From positions 1-20,932 of the IMG/VR virus record IMGVR_UViG_3300010293_000045: DNA of 20,932 nt. One strand, given 5' to 3'. This DNA comes from a virus. Position numbers and translations under genes: made by a program. The notes under the pieces were generated by a model. That model saw only the letters and a program-made list of their open reading frames with translations, had not been told where the DNA came from and searched no databases. This document shows positions 1-8,222 of this stretch, in pieces. The stretch's first letter is position 1. Every line of letters starts with the position of its first letter.

Positions 1-56
1 TAAGACACAAACGCTGGAAGATTGCTTAAATCACTAACAACTTTATTATACCACAT
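1..56 (-). CDS. Start of a further minus-strand gene, cut by the window edge
   Basis: The stop codon of the 74-residue gene overlaps an ATG in a TAATG junction, and the new frame stays open to the window edge. The visible peptide is MWYNKVVSDLSNLPAFVS. The TAATG arrangement is the same one used at several other gene boundaries in this window, which supports a real, translationally coupled gene. I do not recognise a function with confidence from 18 residues. By position it continues the recombination/replication block downstream of uvsX. Confidence 0.6.
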   Translation of the reverse strand, partial: MWYNKVVSDLSNLPAFVS

Positions 57-280
57 TAGTCATCAAATTCGATATCGTCATCTGAGTCATCACTGATATA
101 CTCTTCAGCAGCCTTAGTTAAAAACTTGTCAGTTGACGCAAACTCTTTTAAGTCTGCATCGCTTAACATGTCAACCGCAGTCGACATTACATTGTCGGCA
201 GCGGCTTGGCGATCCTTAGAAGGAATATACTCTTTAAGACTCAAATACATTTCAGACAAAACTTCAACATCGATTGACAT
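56..280 (-). CDS. Small acidic phage protein downstream of uvsX, function unknown
   Basis: This 74-residue protein starts two bases after the uvsX stop codon, and an AGGAG ribosome-binding site lies inside the end of uvsX. The N-terminal two thirds look helical and contain a segment EYIPSKDRQAAADNV (about residues 17-31). The last 15 residues are almost entirely Asp, Glu and Ser, forming an acidic tail (SDDSDDDIEFDD). From memory, similar short proteins sit next to uvsX in marine T4-like phages, but I know of no assigned activity. The acidic tail and the linkage to uvsX and gp32 suggest a partner of DNA-metabolism proteins; this is inference. Its stop overlaps the next gene's start. Confidence 0.8.
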   Translation of the reverse strand: MSIDVEVLSEMYLSLKEYIPSKDRQAAADNVMSTAVDMLSDADLKEFASTDKFLTKAAEEYISDDSDDDIEFDD

Positions 281-282
281 AG

Positions 283-1371
283 TTACTCTCCTTTGTGCTC
301 AATTGCACTCTCCGTACTTATATCTTCCGGAGTAGGTTCGTATTTTTCGCCATGGTCAGATATGTCTTTCATTGCGATAGTTAGGCCGTCTTTCTCGTTT
401 TTCTCCCAAGCCTTACGGAACTGCTTAATCACTTCGCCGTCGTGGGTTGTATAAACAAGGCTATTGCCTTCCTTCTTTAGCATACCTTTTGCTTCAAACA
501 AGTCAACCAGTCCACTGTATGGACTCATACCAGTTTCGTACGGGATTTCAACTTGAACAGACTCAAATGGTTTTGCATAACGTGTTTTCATGATCTTACA
601 GGCTGCACGAATGCCGTTCACTGTAGTAGTCTTATTGCCATCTGCGTCAGTCTTTAGCTTCAACTTACGCATTGCTACGACGATAGATGATGCGTAGATA
701 AACCCTTGACCACCGCTAATCTTATCGTCTGGGTCGAACATATCTTGCGATGCGTATGTGTGGTTAGTTGCTACTAGGCCAACGTTGTGGCTACCAAACA
801 TATTAACGCAGTTACGAACTAGTGCTGTTAGTGCTTTAGGCTTACGGCCCATATCACCCTTCATCTCACCTGCTTCAAATTGATTTACGTCAGTTGGGGT
901 AAGCAACATACCTAGTGAGTCAATAACAAACAGCACCTTTGGACGAACTGCGTCATCCATTGCTTTGTACTCTTTCATGAACTCACTAATAGTTTTAGCT
1001 ACGTCGTCGATCATAGCCATGTTCATCTTCATTAGCTTTTCTTCGCTAGTGTCAACTCCTAACGCATGTAGCCAGGATTCATCTAGTGCGTTTTCGCTGT
1101 CGATCAACACCGGTAAAATACCTTGCTCTTGTGCGTGACGAATTAGGTTACCTGAACAAATATACGATTTTCCTGCGCCAGATTCACCTGCAAACACCGT
1201 AACTTTACCTAGCGGTACACCTTTGTCGAAAGACCCCGATATCAAATAATTTAACGCAAAGTTCCCAGTTGATATCCAATCAGTTGGGTCTGAGAATCCA
1301 AACGAGATGCCGTCAATACTCTTAGTTAAAGCTTTTCTAAATTTACTCACATCAAATGGTCGATTAGCCAT
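283..1371 (-). CDS. uvsX: UvsX, RecA-like recombinase
   Basis: This is the phage strand-exchange ATPase that forms filaments on single-stranded DNA during recombination-dependent replication and repair. The 362-residue product has a Walker A motif GESGAGKS at residues 62-69, a Walker B strand VLFVIDSLG at 146-154, and a conserved loop region around ISGGQGF (218-224) in the RecA/UvsX core. Length is close to T4 UvsX (about 390). It starts with the ATG of a TAATG that overlaps the stop of the upstream homing endonuclease gene, so its translation is probably coupled to that gene. It would originally have followed gp32 directly. The C-terminus is charged and less conserved. Confidence 0.95.
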   Translation of the reverse strand: MANRPFDVSKFRKALTKSIDGISFGFSDPTDWISTGNFALNYLISGSFDKGVPLGKVTVFAGESGAGKSYICSGNLIRHAQEQGILPVLIDSENALDESWLHALGVDTSEEKLMKMNMAMIDDVAKTISEFMKEYKAMDDAVRPKVLFVIDSLGMLLTPTDVNQFEAGEMKGDMGRKPKALTALVRNCVNMFGSHNVGLVATNHTYASQDMFDPDDKISGGQGFIYASSIVVAMRKLKLKTDADGNKTTTVNGIRAACKIMKTRYAKPFESVQVEIPYETGMSPYSGLVDLFEAKGMLKKEGNSLVYTTHDGEVIKQFRKAWEKNEKDGLTIAMKDISDHGEKYEPTPEDISTESAIEHKGE

Positions 1372-2057
1372 TATTTTTTTCCTTTATGTTTACAATTACT
1401 ACCATGCCAACGAGTGTAATTTGATTTAGATATATTTAACAAACCACAATGTTCACATGTTCTTCTATTTTCAAGTTTAGCACTCCAATGATTGTCACCT
1501 TTAAATTTTTGTTTGACTTCTAGACGATGCATAACATTTTTCTCGCCAATTTGATACACATGGGCTTTTCCTTTATGAGAAGCACTTATTTTAGCTGCAT
1601 TCTCTGGACGTTTATTAGGGTGGTTGTTACCTTGTATAGTAGGACGTTTTTGTCCTTTTTGAGGGTGAGTTTTTCCATTTAAATTAGCAGTCCAGTGCTT
1701 ATCTCCTGTTGTTAATTCATGATTCTTCTTAGCAATTACTGGATCCTTCATTGGATTCTCAGCATCTCTCTTAAATTTTGCTTTTCCTGTACCATTATTG
1801 CGGTTAAAACTTTCAGGGTCAGTTGCAGCATTTAACAGAGTAAGATACAATTCCTCAAGATTTCGTATATACTCAGAAGGGCCAATCACTAATATGTCTC
1901 TAACCCATTCGATTCGATTTTCGAATATCATTGGCTTTACAATTTTGTTGGAACAGATATATCCGTCGTCTGGATGACAACCAATGGCTGTACGAGAACC
2001 CACATACCATTTTTTAGTCGGTATGTGAGTCCATCTATACAAATATGCCTGTTGCAT
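1371..2057 (-). CDS. Free-standing GIY-YIG homing endonuclease between gp32 and uvsX
   Basis: The 228-residue protein begins with a GIY-YIG nuclease domain: AYLYRW at 4-9, KWYVGSR at 16-22 (Arg22 is the likely catalytic Arg) and a Glu in NLEELYL (66-72) as the likely metal ligand. The middle (100-195) is basic and low in complexity, with repeated GDxHW/GxxHP-type segments (GDKHW 118-122, GDNHW 187-191) that resemble the DNA-recognition region of Seg-type enzymes. The C-terminus is a zinc-finger-like CEHC...RWHGSNC unit (201-222). Both ends meet neighbours through one-base TAATG overlaps. It is a selfish element that cuts alleles lacking it, and no intron is apparent around it. Confidence 0.88.
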   Translation of the reverse strand: MQQAYLYRWTHIPTKKWYVGSRTAIGCHPDDGYICSNKIVKPMIFENRIEWVRDILVIGPSEYIRNLEELYLTLLNAATDPESFNRNNGTGKAKFKRDAENPMKDPVIAKKNHELTTGDKHWTANLNGKTHPQKGQKRPTIQGNNHPNKRPENAAKISASHKGKAHVYQIGEKNVMHRLEVKQKFKGDNHWSAKLENRRTCEHCGLLNISKSNYTRWHGSNCKHKGKK

Positions 2058-3064
2058 TACCCTTGCTTCTGTCTACTCCTGATCATCTGGAGTATATCCT
2101 CGGCCCTGTTTCCGGTTTTTGCCGCCGGTGCAACTTCTGCTTTTGGAGGATCAGTATCGAACGGAGGATCTTGCTCTACGCTTTCTGCCTTAGGTGCTGC
2201 GGGTGCAGCTTTTGGGGCAGGTGCTGCTGGGGGTGTATCTATAGCGTCTGCTGCTTCGCTGTTTGCTTCCTTAAGACCAAATGGCTTAAAGTATTGGCTC
2301 CACTTGTCTGGGTCGTATGCTTGACCATCAACTGATGCTTCAAACATTTCCTTCATAACCTTTAACTCAACGTCAGTTGGCTTCTTTGGAAGGAACTCGG
2401 CAAGATTAAACAGACCGTACTTCTCAATTGCTTCTGCTTCTTCTGCTGTAAGTGCAGATTCTTTACGAGCCCACTTAGAAGTACCGTAGTCAGCAAAGCC
2501 GCCCTTAGATGTCTTAGTAATACGGAAATCAAGGCCTGCTGCGTAGTCAGTCGGGAGGTTTTCAAGTTCTGGATCCATTAGTGCAGCCTTAACAAGGTTA
2601 AACACAGATGGGCTAAGAACTAAACGACGGATTGGATTTTCTGGAACTTTTTCTTCATTCAATGGGTTCTCACGAACAAAACCTTGCATTAAGTACGAAC
2701 GCTTCTTCCAATACTTACGGCCCATTTCTTCAAGACTCTTATCTTTGAACCACGGACGAACTTCTGCTAGGATCGGGCAGCTCTCGCCCCACATTTCCAT
2801 ACACGGAACTTGTACAATAACTGGCTTGCTGTCTGCTTGACCCTTGATGCCAGCAAATGGCAGACGAATCATAGCTTTTTCTACCCAGAAGAACGAATTC
2901 TTTGGGTCAGCATCTGGGAGGAATCTAATTGATGTTGTTTGGCCTTCTTCGATCGACCAATGTGGGAAAATTTCGCCGTTTCCGAATGATCCCGAATTTG
3001 TGTTGTTTTTCTTATCTTCTTGCTGCTGGAGCTTTGCACGAATTTCTGCTAATGTGAGTGCCAT
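2057..3064 (-). CDS. 32: gp32 single-stranded DNA-binding protein
   Basis: The product is the T4-type helix-destabilising protein that coats single-stranded DNA and interacts with the replication and recombination machinery. The 335-residue protein has a short basic N-terminal segment (about 1-25) corresponding to the cooperativity region. An OB-type core follows, with RFLPDADP (47-54), CMEMWGESCP (88-97), RPWFKD (103-108), KYWKKRSY and VPENPIRR motifs typical of T4-like gp32. A Pro/Ala/Lys-rich linker starts around residue 270 and leads to an acidic stretch and a C-terminal EDILQMIRSRQ helix. Only Cys88 and Cys96 are visible in the segment matching the T4 zinc site, so zinc binding is uncertain. 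The ATG has an AAAGGA ribosome-binding site. Confidence 0.95.
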   Translation of the reverse strand: MALTLAEIRAKLQQQEDKKNNTNSGSFGNGEIFPHWSIEEGQTTSIRFLPDADPKNSFFWVEKAMIRLPFAGIKGQADSKPVIVQVPCMEMWGESCPILAEVRPWFKDKSLEEMGRKYWKKRSYLMQGFVRENPLNEEKVPENPIRRLVLSPSVFNLVKAALMDPELENLPTDYAAGLDFRITKTSKGGFADYGTSKWARKESALTAEEAEAIEKYGLFNLAEFLPKKPTDVELKVMKEMFEASVDGQAYDPDKWSQYFKPFGLKEANSEAADAIDTPPAAPAPKAAPAAPKAESVEQDPPFDTDPPKAEVAPAAKTGNRAEDILQMIRSRQKQG

Positions 3065-3119
3065 AATAAAATTTTCCTTTCATGTTATCTTGAGATGGTC
3101 TCTGTTGTTTATTCACTGA

Positions 3120-3171
3120 TATAGTAACTGCACTATGTAATTACTATACATGTTTATTTATGCTGGCACAA
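3120..3171 (-). promoter_or_regulatory. Candidate gp32 promoter/operator region with inverted repeat
   Basis: Read on the minus strand, this 116-base intergenic region has TTGTGC (3171-3166), a 17-base spacer and TATAGT (3148-3143), a weak sigma70-like pair. A late-type element CATAAATA lies inside the spacer at 3162-3155. The -10-like box falls in an 8-base inverted repeat (TATAGTAA 3148-3141, TTACTATA 3127-3120, 13-base loop), which could be an operator or an RNA hairpin in the gp32 leader. T4 gp32 represses its own translation through leader structure, so this is a reasonable place for autoregulation; that is an inference. Confidence 0.4.
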
Positions 3172-3180
3172 GAGATACTG

Positions 3181-3768
3181 CTAATTTCTTTTTGCCAATT
3201 TTGTAGAAGATATCTTAGCTTTGGTTTCGGCACTTAGAGTTTTTCCCCTGTTACCAGATCCTAATTTTTCTCGTAGCTCTGGAGTATATTCAACTTTTCT
3301 ATTTTTGGCAGATTCCCTCATCTTTGCTTTGGTTTCTTCTGAGAATTTGTATCTGCCAGTCTTTTTTGGCGGCACATAGCTTGGGTCAGCTTTCTCTTTT
3401 GCCCTACGGCGGTGTTGGGCTTGCTTCATCAGCTCTTTGGTTTTCGCTGAGCGAGTGCCAACAAACGAATGGCCGTCGCCGCCATCCGTTCTATTCAAAA
3501 GTATTCCTGTACCTAAATCTTTGCGGCCATACCAACGAATATATCTGCGTTCTAACGCTAAAGCGCCTAGGTTAGTCAAATTGGTTTCTAACATAACAAT
3601 GTTAGCTTTATCTTTTGGTGTTATAGAAGAAATATTATTCACAATGTGAGGAGCAAAGGCTCTCTCACCTTTTCCTTTACCAATATAGTATGGGGTTCCT
3701 GCTTTTGCTGTTAAACTGTTTTTGTTACGCAAGTATGCGTAGACGTAATAAATATTATCGCTGGACAT
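3181..3768 (-). CDS. GIY-YIG homing endonuclease with NUMOD3-like repeats, upstream of gp32
   Basis: This 195-residue protein has a GIY-YIG catalytic domain: YYVYAYLR (7-14), [12 protein letters not shown] (26-37, Arg36 probably catalytic) and a Glu in [11 protein letters not shown] (71-81). The basic C-terminal half carries two copies of a short DNA-binding motif of the NUMOD3 type, [15 protein letters not shown] (about 141-155) and [15 protein letters not shown] (about 177-191). It is unrelated in detail to the second GIY-YIG enzyme nearby, so two independent invasions are likely. It lies between the 926-residue gene and gp32, with its own late-type promoter element and a ribosome-binding site buried in a hairpin. 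Confidence 0.88.
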   Translation of the reverse strand: MSSDNIYYVYAYLRNKNSLTAKAGTPYYIGKGKGERAFAPHIVNNISSITPKDKANIVMLETNLTNLGALALERRYIRWYGRKDLGTGILLNRTDGGDGHSFVGTRSAKTKELMKQAQHRRRAKEKADPSYVPPKKTGRYKFSEETKAKMRESAKNRKVEYTPELREKLGSGNRGKTLSAETKAKISSTKLAKRN

Positions 3769-3770
3769 AT

Positions 3771-3783
3771 AACCTCCGAGGTT
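3771..3783 (-). promoter_or_regulatory. Hairpin hiding the ribosome-binding site of the GIY-YIG gene
   Basis: On the minus strand the 13 bases AACCTCGGAGGTT fold as AACCT/AGGTT with a CGG loop. The GGAGG ribosome-binding site occupies the 3' arm and loop, and the ATG follows a few bases later at 3768. Pairing of the whole site would limit translation. Confidence 0.5.
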
Positions 3784-3790
3784 GTCTAGA

Positions 3791-3820
3791 GTAGTTGGGA
3801 GTTCCCGCTCCGCGAACTAC
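3791..3820 (-). repeat. Stem-loop upstream of the GIY-YIG gene
   Basis: GTAGTT (3791-3796) pairs with AACTAC (3815-3820), and inside it GGAG (3798-3801) pairs with CTCC (3808-3811). No T-run follows on the minus strand, so it is not a typical terminator. It may stabilise or insulate the endonuclease message, or mark the edge of the inserted segment. Confidence 0.4.
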
Positions 3821-3825
3821 ACTAA

Positions 3826-3833
3826 TATTTATT
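3826..3833 (-). promoter_or_regulatory. Late-type promoter element upstream of the GIY-YIG gene
   Basis: AATAAATA on the minus strand matches the T4 late consensus TATAAATA at 7 of 8 positions. It overlaps the stop codon of the 926-residue gene. A transcript starting about six bases downstream would carry both stem-loops and the endonuclease ORF. Confidence 0.4.
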
Positions 3834-6609
3834 TCATCCCAGACAATTCTTTAATCTTTTGGATAGCATCATCCGATGCTTCTTCAATTGATTCTTGTTT
3901 GGCAGGTTGCTCAGACGGTTCTTCTTGTTTTGGTTGGCTAAGTTTTTGAGCTAGAAGTCTATGGACCTTTGGCATATGGTCTCTTAACCAATATAAAATA
4001 GCCTGACGGCAATCTTGTTCAGAGTCGTCCTGAGCCATAGCTCCTAGCATATCAAACAATGCATCATCACCAATTAAATGGTAAAGAGCACCTATTGCGT
4101 TCATAGCATCTACCCCAACTGGGAGCGGCTCTTTGAATAGTTCAACCAAGTTATCGTAGTCGTGATCACCTTCTGGAAGCGACCAGGTACCTTCTTCAAC
4201 TTGATCCATGTGTTGTGCAAATTCTGTAAGTTCTGCGGTATCGTTACTACCAACTTGTCTTTTATATACTTTGTATGCTGTTTCTACTGTGCGATCAATG
4301 CGTGGATCAACTTTCTCTTGACGGAATTTGTGACGTAGCTCTGCAGGATCAAACTCTTCAAATGAATCTGGCTCTACTCCACGAGATTCCCATGTTGCTT
4401 TATATTCGCTATACCCGTTACGGCCCTTAAGGCTGTTAACTAACTTTTGGGTGTGTAAGTAGTGTTTTGCTGCTGAACTAACAATATCGTCTGCTGTTTC
4501 ATCAACAAATTCTTTACCTCGTGTTCCACGCATAAACTCACGCAATGTAGAGCATTCATGACATAATTCAGTAATGTGCTCACCGAAGTCGTCATAAATG
4601 TTGCCGCCTTCAGCAACGTGGCGGGCAAGTGCTCTTGCTTCTGCCAAACTGTTAGAAGGAACTTTAAAGCGTTCGCCTGCTGTATTTTCAATGAAGATGC
4701 TTTCAATAGCACGACTGCGGGCACCGCGTACTTCGTCCATGACTGGCTTGCTATGCTTAATAATGATACGGGCATTTTTACGAGCAACATCTTGTGCTGA
4801 CTGTTGGCGGTTGATGCCGTAGATCTTTGACTCGCGCAAACGAACTGGGCCGCCTATTGGCTTACCATATTGGCTCACTCTAACTACGCTTATAGCACCT
4901 CTTGCCTTAGCTCTTTTAATTGCTTCGGTCCGGCTTGGAGCAAAGAAGCGTTCAATCTTATTACCACCAAAGTACATCTCATATCGTGCATTAGGTGTCT
5001 TTGCTTCACCTACTGGTTCGTTACCGTACGGTATGAACGGTGGAACATCTAACGGAAGTGCTGGGTCGTGTGATTCAGTTGTGTTTGTCTGAGCTCTTTG
5101 TTGAGAAAGCAATGCACGTAATTTTTTACGATGCATTGTTGCCATCGGACCTTTATACTGTGCATTAGCTAACCCTTGTTGGTGGAACTCAATTTGCTTA
5201 TCTAACTCACTCTTTTCTGCAGATTCTGGGATAGCAGGTGATAAATTGCCACGTTTAGCTTGTTCTAAGTCACGAGTACCATATACTTCAGCATCGAACT
5301 TTTCACACCAGTCTGCTAACTGCTCGTAGTTCTTAAACGATTTTCGCCAAGGTAAACGCTTCATTCCTTTAATGCCGTATGCTTCTATTGTGTGGCTTGG
5401 CGGGGTGCGGCTGATCGACTCGGCAACTTTTTCAACATTTATTTTAACCGGTTCTTCGCCAAATAACAGCTTTAATCGAGGAAGTTCTATTTTTAGGTTT
5501 GCGAGTGATTTAACAGGATAACTAAGATTTCCGTTAGGGTCTGCTTCAAACCCGAATTTGCGAGCAGCAGCTTTTGCTTTTTCTATACTCCCAGAGAAGT
5601 TTCTTTCTAAATAGGTTTTAGAAAACATTTCTGGAAAATGTAAATAATACCGAATCAATTCTTCGTCGGCTCTGTCAGATGGATAGATGCCAGAATGTTG
5701 CCAATTTGGGTGTACTGCACCGTGATTACCTCTAGCAAGTAAAGCAGAAAATCCTATAGGGGTCCCAGCTTCGTTAACATTTTTTAATAAAGGATGATCA
5801 ATGTGACCGCGCTTCTTCAACAGCATACGTTTAGTATGATCGGGTAACTTTTCCCATGCAAGCGTGCCAATAGCAGGATATTTCTTTTTGGGTGCATCCA
5901 TAGATAAAGGACGCAATGGTGCACCACTAACTGCTTTAGTAGTCATTGCCGATTCAGCAATGTAACCTTTGCCTGATTTCTCGTCCCACTTAGCAACAAC
6001 TTTGCCGTCAGGGGTAACTAAAAGTTTTTCGGTACTGCGTGAAATGTACTCGCACTCATCGTCGTACTTACGAGCATTAAGTGCGTCGATTGCCATATCC
6101 CATTCGATGTATTCGCTAAACCAACTTTTAGAGTCTCTAATAACTGCACCTGGCATATGATCTACATCAAATGGGAAGCCACCTTTAAAGTTATACGACT
6201 CAGAAACATCGTTCTTCTGATATAGGCTATCTGATACTGCTTGCTGTTTTACATCTTTAATATCTAAGCTGCTACGGGAGATATCGCGAGTATCGAACGC
6301 TAACATATGTCTCTTTGCAAACATGCGTACCGATCGTAAAAAGTCATACCACTCGTTCTTTTGTAAGTCATCTAACTTTTCAGTAATGGTTTTGCTAAAG
6401 TAAATCTTTAGACTTTTCTCGTCGATTAAACTAATGTGAATGTTTCCAAAATTAGTACCATCTTTGCTTACGAAATCAAAGTTAAAAAATCTCGCTAAGG
6501 AAGGATCTTGTGTGTTATTTGCTTTTTCGTCGCCAATACTAATTTTTTCAAATCGTGAACGAATTTTTTCGAATAGGTCTTCGGCTGTGTTTGCAATGTT
6601 TAAACTCAT
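3829..6609 (-). CDS. Large phage protein of unknown function downstream of large terminase
   Basis: This 926-residue protein has no motif I can assign to an enzyme. Several segments look like separate modules. An N-terminal region (about 35-120) contains DPSLARFFNFDF. A middle region (245-345) has IDHPLLKNVNEAGTPIGFSA. Two short alpha/beta-looking modules follow (YGIKGMKRLPWRKSF at 411-425; YEMYFGGNKIERFFAPSR at 543-560). A helical region (630-730) includes GERFKVPSNSLAEARALARHVAEGG in two parts. Gln/Glu/Pro-rich sequence (890-910) leads to a C-terminal IQKIKELSGMK. From memory such modules recur in large proteins of environmental T4-like phages. A late-type GCTAAATA and an AGGA site precede the ATG. 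A virion or packaging-linked role is suggested only by position and likely late expression. Confidence 0.8.
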   Translation of the reverse strand: MSLNIANTAEDLFEKIRSRFEKISIGDEKANNTQDPSLARFFNFDFVSKDGTNFGNIHISLIDEKSLKIYFSKTITEKLDDLQKNEWYDFLRSVRMFAKRHMLAFDTRDISRSSLDIKDVKQQAVSDSLYQKNDVSESYNFKGGFPFDVDHMPGAVIRDSKSWFSEYIEWDMAIDALNARKYDDECEYISRSTEKLLVTPDGKVVAKWDEKSGKGYIAESAMTTKAVSGAPLRPLSMDAPKKKYPAIGTLAWEKLPDHTKRMLLKKRGHIDHPLLKNVNEAGTPIGFSALLARGNHGAVHPNWQHSGIYPSDRADEELIRYYLHFPEMFSKTYLERNFSGSIEKAKAAARKFGFEADPNGNLSYPVKSLANLKIELPRLKLLFGEEPVKINVEKVAESISRTPPSHTIEAYGIKGMKRLPWRKSFKNYEQLADWCEKFDAEVYGTRDLEQAKRGNLSPAIPESAEKSELDKQIEFHQQGLANAQYKGPMATMHRKKLRALLSQQRAQTNTTESHDPALPLDVPPFIPYGNEPVGEAKTPNARYEMYFGGNKIERFFAPSRTEAIKRAKARGAISVVRVSQYGKPIGGPVRLRESKIYGINRQQSAQDVARKNARIIIKHSKPVMDEVRGARSRAIESIFIENTAGERFKVPSNSLAEARALARHVAEGGNIYDDFGEHITELCHECSTLREFMRGTRGKEFVDETADDIVSSAAKHYLHTQKLVNSLKGRNGYSEYKATWESRGVEPDSFEEFDPAELRHKFRQEKVDPRIDRTVETAYKVYKRQVGSNDTAELTEFAQHMDQVEEGTWSLPEGDHDYDNLVELFKEPLPVGVDAMNAIGALYHLIGDDALFDMLGAMAQDDSEQDCRQAILYWLRDHMPKVHRLLAQKLSQPKQEEPSEQPAKQESIEEASDDAIQKIKELSGMK

Positions 6610-6635
6610 AAGGTTATCCTGTAGCTATAATACTG

Positions 6636-6643
6636 TATTTAGC
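6636..6643 (-). promoter_or_regulatory. Late-type promoter element upstream of the 926-residue gene
   Basis: GCTAAATA on the minus strand lies 27-34 bases before the ATG at 6609, followed by CAGGAT as ribosome-binding site. The same octamer precedes the tube-like gene at 16337-16344, and similar NNTAAATA elements precede most late genes here. Confidence 0.5.
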
Positions 6644-6645
6644 AT

Positions 6646-8217
6646 TTAACCGAAGACCGCAATGAACGGAAGGGGTTCCTCAAAGGACTCTGCAACACCG
6701 CGGAGTTCGTCGTCGAAATTAGCATCAAACGACTGCAATGTTTGGGCCATTCGAACAATCAGCAGAGTTGAGGTAACTAAGTCGTCAGTTTCTCCTATTT
6801 TAGCTGCATATGAGTTTGCTGCGGCTACGAATGTTTTTAACTCGCTAATTAAGCTCTTACTAGTAATAAGCATACGCTTAGTCTCAATCAATGCTTTAAA
6901 CTTCGAGCAGGCTGCTAATTTAGACTTATGTGTGGTGTTAAATCCTTTACGGTAAGATCGCGACACTCCTGCTTTGCGTGGCTCACTTAAGAAGATACCA
7001 CGTATATTCTCTTCGCCGATTTCACTAATAGCAAGAAGGGCAGCTTCGCCTAACGTATTATTTTCTACGCTATAGTAAATGCTATGTTCGTCGTTTGTTA
7101 TATCAGCAATATACGAGCAGATTTCTTTCATTAAGAAAATTTGTTTCTGTATTGGAGTCTTATTATGATACCACTCCCCGACTTGTTTTAAGTTTGGTAA
7201 TTCAAATATTTGTATAGCTGCGTTGTCGCCGCCGGTTCCTAACGACGGATCTAGTGCAATTAAATAAGTTCCGTGTTTTTCTGGTTTCTTGTACCAGCGA
7301 ATTTGCCCTTGCTTCTCTATAGGGTCAATTCCTGCTAATTCAACTAATGTTGTTGGAGCAATAAGTGTTTCATCAAAAATCAAAAATTCACATCCTACCT
7401 CACGACGAAATCTGTCTTCACCTAATTGTGCTTTTTGTTCTGCTGCCCACTTTTCATCTCTATCTGGATGTTCAGTCCAATAAGATCGATATGCTTTGAA
7501 TCCGTTTATTCCTAAATCAGTTGTGTTACCAAACTCGTCTACACATTTGTTAGCTTGCTTCCATATTAGCGCAAACTGATCTTCATCTGAGTTTGGAGTA
7601 GAAGTAATAATACATCGACCACCAGTTGACAGCGTTGGAGATATAGATGTCCAAAATTCTTTTGCTATAGTAGGACGGACGAACGCAAACTCATCACAAT
7701 ATAGCAACGAAATAGATAAGCCTCGCCCAGTATTCTCTGTAGTTGCAGTAGAAATAATACGAGATCCATTCTCGAATTCTATACTACCTTTGTTATACGA
7801 TGTTACACCTGCTCTAATGTAGTCTGGGCACCCTTCGTATCCGTATCTAATTCTCTGCATAATTTCCAAGGAACCACTATGTTTGTGAGCAGCAACTAAT
7901 ATTGTGCTGTCTGGCCTAAACATTGCTTCCCATAATAAGTAACCAGCAGCAGTAGTAGTTTTACCTGTTTGTCGCGGCATTAGACTAATCGAGAATCGGT
8001 AGTTATGATATGTATCAACTAACCTTGTTTGATAGTCATACGGGTGATAACCCATCTGCCCTTTAGTTGGGTGTTGAATCTTAAAATAATTATTTAAAAA
8101 ATAGTGAGGTCCGGAGTTTGGATCTGCACACTTTGCAATCTCAACAATTTGCTGCTCCGACCAAGTTTCTTCTTGGTGTGCACGTTTTATTAAAACTCCC
8201 TCGAGACTCTTAGACAT
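6646..8217 (-). CDS. 17: Large terminase subunit gp17 (packaging ATPase and nuclease)
   Basis: This is the motor that pumps DNA into the prohead and cuts the concatemer. The 523-residue product has an ATPase domain with Walker A MPRQTGKT at 80-87, Walker B LLYCDEF at 171-177 and a coupling motif STP at 206-208. The C-terminal RNase H-fold nuclease shows Asp323 (ALDPS), Glu385 (VENN) and Asp478/Asp479 (ETDDL), matching the catalytic acid triad of the T4 family. It is shorter than T4 gp17 (610), with no extra domains obvious. The gene starts nine bases after the epimerase stop. Its usual partner gp16 is encoded about 5.5 kb upstream rather than adjacent. Confidence 0.96.
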   Translation of the reverse strand: MSKSLEGVLIKRAHQEETWSEQQIVEIAKCADPNSGPHYFLNNYFKIQHPTKGQMGYHPYDYQTRLVDTYHNYRFSISLMPRQTGKTTTAAGYLLWEAMFRPDSTILVAAHKHSGSLEIMQRIRYGYEGCPDYIRAGVTSYNKGSIEFENGSRIISTATTENTGRGLSISLLYCDEFAFVRPTIAKEFWTSISPTLSTGGRCIITSTPNSDEDQFALIWKQANKCVDEFGNTTDLGINGFKAYRSYWTEHPDRDEKWAAEQKAQLGEDRFRREVGCEFLIFDETLIAPTTLVELAGIDPIEKQGQIRWYKKPEKHGTYLIALDPSLGTGGDNAAIQIFELPNLKQVGEWYHNKTPIQKQIFLMKEICSYIADITNDEHSIYYSVENNTLGEAALLAISEIGEENIRGIFLSEPRKAGVSRSYRKGFNTTHKSKLAACSKFKALIETKRMLITSKSLISELKTFVAAANSYAAKIGETDDLVTSTLLIVRMAQTLQSFDANFDDELRGVAESFEEPLPFIAVFG

Positions 8218-8222
8218 ACCTG

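Noticed and set aside
1974-2335. Plus-strand ORFs rich in Gly, Ala, Ser and Cys opposite the end of gp32
   Set aside because: They are the complement of the Pro/Ala/Lys-rich linker of gp32; the odd composition is explained by that.
2760-2830. Complete T4-type zinc finger in gp32
   Set aside because: Only two Cys (88 and 96) are present in the matching segment and the expected third Cys is missing, so I did not annotate a zinc site.
1371-3768. Group I introns carrying the GIY-YIG genes
   Set aside because: gp32 and uvsX are both intact and uninterrupted, and the endonuclease ORFs are joined to neighbours by start-stop overlaps, so these are free-standing endonucleases.
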